A stretch of 64,000 nucleotides of DNA from Lampris incognitus (Eukaryota > Chordata > Actinopteri > Lampriformes > Lampridae): contig NC_079217.1 of assembly GCF_029633865.1 (NCBI RefSeq), positions 39,955,834 to 40,019,833 of the forward strand, written 5' to 3'. Below the pieces are notes generated by a model. That model was not told the origin of the DNA. It was given only the letters and a program-made list of their open reading frames with translations, and did no database searches. Position numbers and translations under genes: made by a program. This document shows, piece after piece, positions 23,191-34,800 of the stretch; the stretch's first letter is position 1; every line of letters begins with the position of its first letter.

Positions 23191-23230
23191 CTTTTTTTGT
23201 AGACTCATCAAACGAGTCTACAAAAAAAAG
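23191..23230. repeat. Hairpin with poly-T/poly-A arms upstream of the SLC66A1-type gene
   Basis: ctttttttgtagactc (23191-23206) is followed by the loop atcaaac and the inverted arm gagtctacaaaaaaaag (23214-23230), with one extra A. It lies about 205 bp before the start codon. Confidence 0.85.
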
Positions 23231-23436
23231 AAGGGGGGGGAGCGTGGCAAGTCACTGCACATCAGTGTTCTGGTGGGTGTGGTGTGTCTGAGGAAGAGTC
23301 GAGTGTATGTCGTCCCGTATCCTGTCATTCATTCGCGTCTCTTGCCTGAGCCAACAGGCGTACCGTGTGACTAGGAGGCACAAAGAAGCCTCTCATACCG
23401 AAGAGGGCTGGCAGACGAACGGACGCCGTCGCCTCC
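23231..23436 (+). promoter_or_regulatory. Likely 5' UTR / promoter region of the SLC66A1-type gene
   Basis: CG-rich sequence begins here and continues through exon 1, consistent with a CpG-island promoter. No TATA box is obvious. The transcription start cannot be placed from sequence alone. Confidence 0.45.
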
Positions 23437-23639
23437 ATGGCTACCGCCCGTTTCCCCGGTAAGAGTGCGGACGTGGCCGTCGGTAACGTCTCCTATCCTG
23501 TACCGGGCCGGCCTCCGTGTGTCAACGGCACCCAGTGGATCCTGTACCTGCTGGAGGAGTGTGTGGAGAATGTGTGGGAGTACTGGAGCGTGGTTATCGG
23601 CCTCATCTCCATGTTCTGTTTTCTCCTGTCGACTTTACC
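23437..23639 (+). CDS. slc66a1: SLC66A1-type exon 1
   Basis: It starts at ATG in tccATGgct and ends at the donor gtgagt (67 codons plus 2 nt). It encodes the lumenal N-terminus and first helix ([18 protein letters not shown]). P68 of the first PQ motif is split by the intron. Confidence 0.9.
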
Positions 23640-26600
23640 GTGAGTCTGGGATCTGACGTGGGATTGGGAGAAGAAGTACTCAAGTCAAAGTTTTTTGTCC
23701 CATGGATAAATTTCCTTTGTAGTGAATTTCTTTCTCCTGAGTGAATTTCCCCCTTTTATCAAATGTGTATGCATTCACAATCAAGTTGAAGTCTATCTAT
23801 TTGTCTGTCTGTCTGTCTGTCTGTCTGTCATTCATTCCATCCATCGTTCTAAATATTTATCATTCTATCCGTTATATCATTCTGTTTATCAACTGTGTTG
23901 TTCTTGCAATCTATCATTCTACCTGTCATTCTGTTGTTGTTTGTACGTATCATTTCATCTATCTATTCTGTCATTCTATCGCTCCATATCATTCTGTTCT
24001 GTCTATCATCTCAATCATTCTATATCGATCTATCGATATCTCTCTCTGTTGATCTCGTTTTTCTGTGTATTGTTCCATCGTTAAATTGCGCTTCTGTTCT
24101 ATGGTTCTATCATCATTCTAACATCCCAAATCCTCTGTAAATAGTACACATAGCCATTGAAACTATTTAAAGGTCACACCTATATTTGCATATGAAACTG
24201 GTCGTTGGTTTCAGTTGTTAGGCACTGTATTGTACTGTATTGTTTATAAGGGTGGGGATATCTGCAGTCAGTCTGAAGCTGTCACTTAGTTGAGTGATGA
24301 AACATATCTGTCAATAAACATTGTATCTGATGAGATGAACTGATTCAACCTTCTTTGATTTTCTTCCCTGGATTATCTGAGCATCCATCAAGACATTCTA
24401 TCATTGTATTTATATTTTGTTCTATTTGCCTGTCTGTCATCTTAGTCAAGTCTATGAGGCTTATCGTAATGGTAAAGTGGAGGAAGCCATGTCTTTTGGC
24501 TTTCTCTTCTTCCTCTTCAGTGGAGACCTTACCAGCTTTGCAGGCTGCTACCTCACCAGCCAGCTGCCCATTCAGGTAAACCATTAAACAGTACATACAA
24601 TAAGATATGTCCCTGTTCAACTCTTAGTATAGTGCTCCTATTACTATTTATGTCTCAGTGACAAAGTCAGGCAAGTCTATTCACAGTAATTACATGTTGA
24701 TTCAAGTGATTCTTACTTCAGCAGGAATACAAATCAGAAAACCTGGCCATCCTGTTGTGGAGGCTGTGTTAGACACCTAGATGTAATACACTTTTTATGC
24801 GGTTTTACAGTGTAAGATACCATTTTTTTTCCTACTGTCAAAGCAGGTTATTCATGTTTTAATACTAAACTTCCACACTGCATTCAGGAAATAGTCTTAC
24901 AAAAGCATCTCAGAAAAAGATGACGCAAGATGCACCACCATGGTCTGCTGTTTAAGTTTGCTGTGTAGACAGAAATATTTTACATCTCCTTGTAAAGGTG
25001 GAACCCTTTCTAAAGTAGCTACTACACTTATCTCAAATGGCCAGCAACTCTGTTTCCTTTGATACCACATCATCATAGAATTGTTTTGCATGTTCAATGT
25101 TATTCTTTTGTTCATGGGAAAATGTATCATTAAGATGTTTTTAGGTCTGCTGGTTGTGTATTTGTAAATGATAAAGTTTTTACATCTGACAACAGAGTTG
25201 ATGCCATACATGACAATCTTAGGGCTTTGTTCTTAACCATTTCTGTTTGGGTACTACACTTTATACAGAGGGAGAGCTGCTGTTTTTGAAGTCTGAGTGA
25301 TATTTTATTGAATTGCTTGAACTGAAAGGGTTTGGACCTCAGTTTTGTCTAAGTAGTACGTATCAACATGGGTAATTTCAAAGAAGTAATCAGTAGACAT
25401 AGCCACCTTGTATATTGTGTAGGTATAGCCTTGTTTCTGTAGCAACTCGCAGGACTATTGCCTGACAAATGACCCAAAAATCCTGATTGTCTCACTTGTT
25501 TGCTCGCTTGCTCTCTTGGCGTGGGAATAGTCAGAGGCAGGATACCAGGGGGTGTGGCTATTCTATGGAATAAGAAGCTCGACTCAAATGTGGTTAGGCT
25601 TGTTGTAGACTGGTGCATTGCTCACAGTTTGCTCACAATGATAGGGAATTCTTTATCCTAAATGTATATACACCCTATGAATGCCAGCAGAATGAGGATG
25701 AATATTTAAATATGCTTGCATTCATCAAACCCTATATACAAGATAATACTTCTTACAGTGTATATGTCATTGGGGATTTGAATGCAGATATCTCAGACAG
25801 GAATCGTTATTTGCTAATCACATGGCTCAGTTCTGTCAAGATAATAACCTTATATTGTCAAGCAAGGTCTTGTTGCCTACAAATCGTTATACATACATAA
25901 ATGAGGCCTGGCACACTACCTCTTGGCTGGACCACTGTATTTGCACTTCTGATGCACATGCCTCGTTGGGGAGTATGAGTATTATGTATGGGTCAGCAAC
26001 GACTGATCACATACCTCTTGCTATGGCTATAAATGTTGAACCTGTGTTATCTAATAATGGATATAGTGACAATGCAGGAAGGTTGGACTGGTCAGCTCTT
26101 ACAAAGGAGGACATCTTAGCCTATCATGCCTGTACAAATGAAACCTTGGGTAATATATATCTGCTTAGAGATGCAGTTATGTGCAGAGAAATTAATTGTA
26201 AGGATATGAGGCATAGGAGAGATCTCTGCTGCATGTATGATGATATTGTTAGTGCTCTGTATGAAGGTAGTAAGCCCGACTATAAGTATAAAAATAAGAC
26301 ACATAACATCAGTCTTGGTTGGAACAAGTATGTAGCTGAGTGTCATGGAGAAGCCAGTGAAGCCTTTAAATCATGGGCTATGGCAGGCAGACCCAGACAA
26401 GGGCCTGAGCTTAAACACAAGAAACTCACTAATGCAAGATACAAGTACGCCATTTGCTTCATTTGTAAAAATGAGCAAGCCATGAGGGCACATTCAATGG
26501 CTAAGAAGCTACTAGAAAATAATCCTACTAATTTTTGGCAAGAAGTGAGAGTTCTCAATAACTATAAAAAATCTCTACCATGCACTGTTGATGGTATCTC

Positions 26601-28810
26601 CGGTACAGACAATATTGCTGAGTTAAGGCGACAGCATTATAGTGCCTTATTCAGCTGTGTCCAAAGTGCTCTGTATAAGGTGGGCAATATTGAAAGTGAT
26701 GATTCAGTGGTGATGATGTCACACGAGGTGTACCAAGCTATAAACAAGCTGTCTGTTAACAAGGCAAGTGGTTTAGATCATATTACTGCTGAACACCTTA
26801 AATATGCCAGTCTGAGGTTAGCTCCTCTCCTTGCTATCTGTTTTATTGGCTTTATGATCCATGGCTTGTTACCAGACTCAATGTTGTCTGTACTGTTAGT
26901 GCCAGTCATTAAGGACAAAGCTGGTTAAGTATGCAGCCTAGATAACTACAGGCCTATAGCTCTAGCCAGCATACTGTCAAAAGTCCTAGAAAGAATACTG
27001 CTGGATAGAGTGCATGAGTTTATCAACTCAACAGATAACCAGATTGGTTTTAAAGTTAAACGTGGCACTGACTCATGTATATATGCCTTAAAGGAAATTG
27101 TAAACAAATACAGAGGCCAAAACTCATCAGTGCTTATGTGTTTTATTGATGCTTCTAAAGCTTTTGATCATATTAATCATAGAAAGTTGTTTGTTAAATT
27201 GAGTCAAAGAGGGGTACCTAAATACATTGTGAGAATTCTGGCTCATTGGTATGCCCACCAGAATATGCAAGTGAAATGGGGTAATAGTGTTTCAGCCCCA
27301 TTTGGAGTTAGCAATGGTGTCAGACAAGGGGAATTCTGTCTCCAGTTCTCTACAATTTATACACTGATTTGTCCAAGCAGTTGAAAGACTGGAACACTGG
27401 GTGCACGATTGATAATACCTTGGTGAACCATATTATGTATGCAGATGACCTTGTCATTCTTAGTCCCTGTAGCGCTGGTCTCCAGCAGCTCCTTGATATA
27501 TGTTCCGTGTATGGTGTGGCGTATGATATCAAATACAGTGCTAGTAAGAGTGTTTGTTGTCATGATCTGCAGAACCAAAGAGGTCAATTAGTTAAAATTT
27601 CCTGATTTTAAATTGTCTTATAATAATCTTGTATGTAATAAGGTGAAATATCTTGGACATTACTGAACAAATGATATTTATAGGCAATGCTGCTTGATGT
27701 ATGAACAAGCAAACACTGTCATGCAAGTTTGGTATTTGTTCAGTTAGTGTGAAGATGTCTCTGTTCAGAGCACATTGTACACCACTTTATACTGCAAACC
27801 TGTGGTCAAACTACAAAAAAGCAAGCTTACAGAGGCTTCGAGTAGCTTGTAATGATGCATTGATAATACTACTGTTACAACCCTCGGTCTGGAGAGGGTG
27901 CAACTATTAGTGTACTGAATAACAGTGAGGTGAGGGTACAACACAGTGAGACAAACGTATAAATATATTTATTAACAATGACAGGACAAGGGAACCGAAC
28001 GATTGCCAAACAAACTATCAACAAAAGTAACCCACCCTTGACAGTGCTGAAAAGCACCAAACCTAAAGACAAAAGGTGGCAACCGCTGCTAACCTAGTGT
28101 GTCTAACAGAGGTAAGCTACGTGATGGGGTGTTTGCCCATGGGCATCTTACCTTGATCCCCTTGCCCAAAAGAGCTAAACAACTAAACATAACTTAAACT
28201 AGTCAAAATGCAAACTAAACCAAAAACGGGCCAGACGTTACAAACACAAAGTAACTACATCACACAAACTAAACTAGCTGGCAGGTGAACTGAACACATG
28301 TGGGGGTTTAAATGGGAAACTACACAGCTGATGAAAATTGGATGATTCGTTGCCCGGTTGATTAGGTGATGAGGAGCACCTGGCGGATACCTGAATGTAG
28401 AGTCAGAGTGATACAGGAGGCAACACAAAACTATACGGACACACCCGTGGCCGTAACATCTACTAAAAAGACCTAAATGGTGTACTGCAAGTGAAATGTT
28501 TGTGGCTGCAGGAGTCAATACCTTTCAGGATCTTCTAAGAAATCTCGTGTATAAATTTATTTGCCGGCTCAGTGACTCTGATAATGTAATCATCAAGGGT
28601 TTAACTAATATAAGATTCAGTGCCACACGCTACCAATCCCGGCAGTGGGACCACTGGTATAGCTGCCTTCTTATAACACACTGATTTGTTCCATTTATGT
28701 TATTTTATTGTTTACTCTGTGTATTGTCTAGGGTTTGTCTTTTACCTATTTGTCTTTGTCTGTTATGGACCCTGAATCTGCAATAAAATTTTAAATTGAA
28801 TTGAATTGCT

Positions 28811-28860
<50 letters not shown>

Positions 28861-31800
28861 ATAGTCACTGTGGTGTTCTACATCTTCACAGATATGATCC
28901 TCATCTCTCAATTTCTCTACTATAAGATCAAGAACAGTTCCACCAGAAGTAAGCCATGACATTCTAGCTATGCGTTCAGTTGGCCATGTATTCATGACTG
29001 TCTAGATGGGTATAGTGTATAACAGTTAGGATTATGAGCTAAACTGAGTTTTTTTTCTGCTGTTTAGTCATCATGAATGTGTGCTCTCGAATGGTTTCCT
29101 CACAGTTGTACATATATAAGAACACAAATTTAGTATAAAGAAAGGTCAGTAAGTACCCATATTGACCCTTTGCACGTGACGTCACGTCCCACTCGCGGGG
29201 AATATGAACGCCATGACGGACTGCAGAAGACTTGCGCGTCAAATTTAAGACAAGCAGGCACGTTAGCTATAGTTCGACATTTCATTGTTTGAAGCTAGTT
29301 TTTATTTTACTTTTATGGTACGAGGGTGATTTCCTGCTGTGCCGTGCAATGTGCCAACAGGCAAGGACTGAACCTGAACTGACTAAATATATATATATAC
29401 TGCTCAAAAAAATAAAGGGAACACCTAAAAACACAATATAGACCTCGATGAATGAAATATTTCAGCTGAAAATCTTTATTTATTAGACAGAGGAATGTGT
29501 TTAGAGCAAAATAACCTAAGAATGATCAATGGAAATCAAAATTATTAGCCCATTAAGGTCTGGATTCAGAATCATACTCAAAATCAAAGTGGAAAATGAG
29601 AACATAGGCTGATCCAACTTCTGTGGAAATTCTTCAAGACGATTCAAAATGAGGCTCAGGAGTGTGTGTGGCCTACACATGCCTGTATTTACTCCCGACA
29701 ACGTCTGGGCATGCTCCTGATGAGACGACGGATGGTCTCCTGAGGGATCTCCTCCCAGACCTGGATCAGGGCATCGGTCAACTCCTGGACAGTCTGTGGT
29801 GGGACATCGCGTTGGCGGATGGTACGAGACATGATGTCCCAGAGGTGCTCGATTGGATTCAGGTCTGGGGAACGTGCAGGCCAGTCCATAGCATCAATGC
29901 CCTCGACATACAGGAACTGCTGACACACTCTGGCCACATGAGGACGAGCATTGTCATGCATGAGCAGGAACCCAGGGCCCACTGCACCAGCATATGGTCT
30001 GACAATGGGTCTGAGGATCTCATCCCGGTACCTAATGGCAGTCATGGTACCTCTGGCTAGCACGTAGAGGTCTGTGTGGCCCTCCAAGGATATGCCTCCC
30101 CAGACCATCACTGATCCACCGCCAAACCGGTCATGCTGGAGGATGTTGCAGGCAGCAGAACGTTCTCCACAGCGTCTCCAGACTCTCTCACGTCTGTCAC
30201 ATGTGTTCAGTGTGAACCTGCTCTCATCTGTGAAGAGCACAGGGCGCCAATGGCGAATCTGCCAACCAAGATGTTCTCTGGCAAAGGTCAATCGGGCTGC
30301 ACGGTGTTGGGCTGTGAGCACAGGCCCCAATTGTGGACGTCGGGCCCTCATACCATCCTCATGTATTCTGTTTCTCACTGTTTGAGCAGAAACCTGCACA
30401 TTAGTGGCCTGTTGAAGGTTGTTTTGTAGGGCTCCGGCAGTGCTCCTCCTGTTCCTCCTTGCACAAAGGACCAGATAGCGGTCCTCCTGCGGCCCCCTCC
30501 ACGTCTCCTGGTGTACTGGCCTGTCTCCTGGTACCTCCTCCATGCTCTGGACACTGTGCTGGGAGACACATCAAATCTTCTTGCCACAGCACGCATTGAT
30601 GTGCCATCCTGGATGAGCTGCACTACCTGAGCAACTTCTGTAGGTTGCAGATACCGCCTCATGCCACCTGTAGTGGTGAGGGCACTAGCAAAATGAAAAA
30701 CTAACCAAAGATCGGCCAGAAAAGATGAGGACAGGCAAATGGTCTGTGGCCACCACCTGCAAATCCATTCCTTTTATAGGGGTTGTCTTGCAAATTGTCT
30801 AATTGCCACCTGGTGGAAATTAGACAATTTACCAACAGGTGAAATTGATTCACAAATCAGTGTTGCTTCCTAACTGGACAGGTTGATATCTCAAAAGTGT
30901 GATTGACTTGGAGCTACATTGCATTGCTTATGTGTTCCCTTTATTTTTTTGAGCAGTGTATATATAATTATATATATATATATACACTACCGTTCAAAAG
31001 TTTGGGATCACCCAAACAATTTTGTGTTTTCCATGAAAAGTCACACTTATTCACCACCATATGTTGTGAAATGAATAGAAAATAGAGTCAAGACATTGAC
31101 AAGGTTAGAAATAATGATTTGTATTTGAAATAAGATTTTTTTTACATCAAACTTTGCTTTCGTCAAAGAATCCTCCATTTGCAGCAATTACAGCATTGCA
31201 GACCTTTGGCATTCTAGCTGTTAATTTGTTGAGGTAATCTGGAGAAATTGCACCCCACGCTTCCAGAAGCAGCTCCCACAAGTTGGATTGGTTGGATGGG
31301 CACTTCTTGTGTACCATACGGTCAAGCTGCTCCCACAACAGCTCAATGGGGTTCAGATCTGGTGACTGCGCTGGCCACTCCATTACCGATAGAATACCAG
31401 CTGCCTGCTTCTGCTCTAAATAGTTCTTGCACAATTTGGAGGTGTGTTTAGGGTCATTGTCCTGTTGTAGGATGAAATTGGCTCCAATCAAGCGCTGTCC
31501 ACTGGGTATGGCATGGCGTTGCAAAATGGAGTGATAGCCTTCCTTATTCAGAATCCCTTTTACCCTGTACAAATCTCCCACCTTACCAGCACCAAAGCAA
31601 CCCCAGACCATCACATTACCTCCACCATGCTTAACAGATGGCGTCAGGCATTCTTCCAGCATCTTTTCATTTGTTCTGCGTCTCACAAACGTTCTTCTTT
31701 GTGATCCAAACACCTCAAACTTGGATTCATCCGTCCACAACACTTTTTTCCAGTCTTCCTCTGTCCAATGTCTGTGTTCTTTTGCCCATCTTAATCTTTT

Positions 31801-34800
31801 TCTTTTATTGGTCAGTCTCAGATATGGCTTTTTCTTTGCCACTCTGCCCTGAAGCCCAGAATCCCGCAGCCGCCTCTTCACTGTAGATGTTGACACTGGT
31901 GTTTTGCGGGTACTATTTAATGAAGATGCCAGTTGGGGACCTGTGAGGCGTCTGTTTCTCAAACTAGAGACTCTAATGTACTTATCTTCTTGCTCAGTTG
32001 TGCAACGCGGCCTCCCACTTCTTTTTCTACTCTGGTTAGAGCCTGTTTGTGCTGTCCTCTGAAGGGAGTAGTACACACCGGTGTAGGAAATCTTCAATTT
32101 CTTAGCAATTTCTCGCATGGAATAGCCTTCATTTCTAAGAACAAGAATAGACTGTCGAGTTTCAGATGAAAGTTCTCTTTTTCTGGCCATTTTGAGCATT
32201 TAATTGACCCCACAAATGTGATGCTCCAGAAACTCAATCTGCTCAAAGGAAGGTCAGTTTTGTAGCTTCTGTACCGAGCTAAACTGTTTTCAGATGTGTG
32301 AACATGATTGCACAAGGGTTTTCTAATCCTCAATTAGCCTTCTGAGCCAATGAGCAAACACATTGTACCATTAGAACACTGGAGTGATAGTTGCTTGAAA
32401 TGGGCCTCTATACACCTATGTAGATATTGCACCAAAAACCAGACATTTGCAGCTAGAATAGTCATTTACCACATTAGCAATGTATAGAGTGTATTTCTTT
32501 AAAGTTAAGACTAGTTTAAAGTTATCTTCATTGAAAAGTACAGTGCTTTTCCTTCAAAAATATGGACATTTCAATGTGATCCCAAACTTTTGAACGGTAG
32601 TGTATATTAACCAAACATTATGCATTTTTAATTTAATTAACACATTTCATATGAAGAGGGAAGTATTTTTGCTCATAAGAACAATAAAAGTCTGAGATTT
32701 ATGTGATATTTTTTAAGTGTTACCTTACATGAATGTGAGAAATGGTCAGAGTGGACATGAGAAAATGATTGCAATCTAACAAAAACAGCCAAAAATGTAC
32801 AAATTGTATATTTATTATTTAATTGTATTTTGCTTCATGCTAACCAGTACACTTGAATCAATGGCTTCAGACACTGAAAACATTACTGACAGTTTTATTA
32901 TGCCTCCTTGTCCCCTTTGAATGTTGTGGACTCAAACTTAACGCTTTCTATGGAATGACCCAAATGCTAGCTAGATGGCAAGACTGTCTAGCCTACTATG
33001 AAATGGCAAGGAAATTATGAGCTGCTTTTGGTTACAGTCGATTTGAGTTTTGATGGCATCTTAGGGGAAACAGGTTAAAAACATACACAGCTGGCTAGCT
33101 ATGTCTTACCTTTGCCATTATGAGGTACAGCCCCCTGCTGTGAGCGTAGCACCGCGATTCTGTAACCCAACCAGCTACAAAGAACTGGTAAGCATCCAGA
33201 CTTTTGTATGCTTTTAGTCCGCACCTGTGTATGGGGACACTCCGTTGGTAACATAGTGGTACAGATCGTGTGGATTGAACTCGGGCAGACTGGACGATTT
33301 TGCTAGATCCGTGAACACATCGGTAGGAAGATGGTACGGGTCAGTAGCTAACCCTGCTATCGCTAGCTTCTCCACATTTCGCTCTTTGTGCCGTCCTACA
33401 AGGTGACTCACTTCACAGGACAACTCCACAACATTACTCTGACTATTGGTAGCCATCACTTAAATTTAAACTATAATAGCTACTCATCCGTCGCAATATT
33501 TTGTTTGTTTTTGTTGTTCGCTTTTGAATTTCCCGGTCTATCACTTACTGCCGTCCGTCATGGCGCAGTCTCCCTCGTCACGTGATAATTGTGACGCGTC
33601 TGCAAAGGGTGAATAGAAAGGTCAGTAAGTACCCATCTTGATTACCACAAGAGTCAACATAGAAATGAGCTTGACTTTTGATAAAGCACGTGTCCTGATT
33701 CCTAATGAACACATGCAGCATTTCTACCCAGCATTGAATAAAATGCTCCCAATGAAGATTCAGGACTTATGTGTTTGTGTCGTCATAGTCTAATGTTTTT
33801 AAAGCCGCTTGAGTTGCCAACCCTGTCATGTTGCTTAGCAGCATTTGCAAAATTCCATAAATTCCAAGCATACTAATTTAACATGGCTGGTGAGTTCAGA
33901 TGACTGTTACTTCTCCAGCCGTATCTCCCTAGGGCTGTATCTCACAAGGATAGAGGTCATGAAATTTATTACACAAAGTGAGGTTCCCATCCCAACCATT
34001 CGACCACACGCGCAAACCTCTGCAGTTATCTCTGTAAGTATTACCTTATAGGTGTGACTGCACCTTTTCAAAGCCAAAGATATCAGATCAACACCATGCT
34101 GGGCCTGCTAGTTCAAGATCTAGGTCAGAGAACAAACAAGGAGCACATCCACTTATACTCCGTGCTGATCTTGATTAGACATTATCACACAACTTGAGCT
34201 GACAAGCTCAAGTTTCAAGCTTATTTCAACATGAAAAGATCTCTTATCTTATGTAAGATAACTTCCCACCCTCACATCTAAACAAACGGATGACTCTGTC
34301 TCCACCCTTTGCCTCTTAGACCCCCAATCCCCATACATGCACTTGCACAGAAACACACACACGACACTGCAGTGTATAGATGTTGGGTCACCTAGCCAAA
34401 AGGACATATTGTGATAGGACATATTTGTGATATTGCGCTATACTGGGGTGGCTAACCATGTGCCATGGAGAGCCATGTGTGTGCAGGTTTTCATTCCAGC
34501 CGGACTCCACACGAGATGATTTCACTGATTAGCAACCCTTCAATCAAAGAGGAAGAATGTATCAGTGAAATCACCTGGTGTGGAGTCGGGTTGGAATGAA
34601 AACCTGCATACACATGCCTCTCCATGGCACATGGTTAGCAATCGCTGGGCTATACAAATAAAATTGACTTGAATTATTGCTTTGCATACCATAACCCAAC
34701 CACACTAGCATCAAAGACAAAAGTAATTGGAATTATGGGCATCCGGGTAGCATAGTGGTCTATTCTGTTGCCTACCAACACGGGGATTGCCCTTCGAATC

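Larger units (their letters stand above)
25330..28805 (+). mobile_element. LINE (APE-type endonuclease and RT), degenerate, in intron 2
   Basis: A sense-oriented non-LTR retrotransposon with an endonuclease part ([21 protein letters not shown]), an RT and a C-terminal region. It ends in a short 3' tail gaattgaattg at about 28790-28805. It is interrupted by a solo LTR at 27873-28458. Clade was not assigned; it looks like a jockey/CR1/I-group element. Its 3' end lies about 55 bp from the acceptor of exon 3. Confidence 0.85.
29161..33614. mobile_element. THAP/YqaJ-type (ISL2EU-like) DNA transposon in intron 3, host of two Tc1-like elements
   Basis: The ends are inverted: attgaccctttgca at 29161 and tgcaaagggtgaat at 33601-33614. 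Inside the right end a minus-strand ORF resembles the second (YqaJ-type nuclease) protein of ISL2EU elements. At the left, near 29315-29380, a degraded stretch ([12 protein letters not shown]) may be a THAP start. Two Tc1-like elements sit inside (29398-30958 and 30985-32602). Without them the element is about 1.3 kb, so most of its coding part is deleted. ISL2EU elements normally duplicate only two bases; here the flanking repeat is 22 bp. Confidence 0.65.
29139..33636. repeat. Exact 22-bp direct repeats flush with a transposon's ends
   Basis: The same 22 bases, starting agaaaggtcagtaagtac and ending cat, occur at 29139-29160 and 33615-33636. Between them is the element 29161-33614. Confidence 0.9.
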
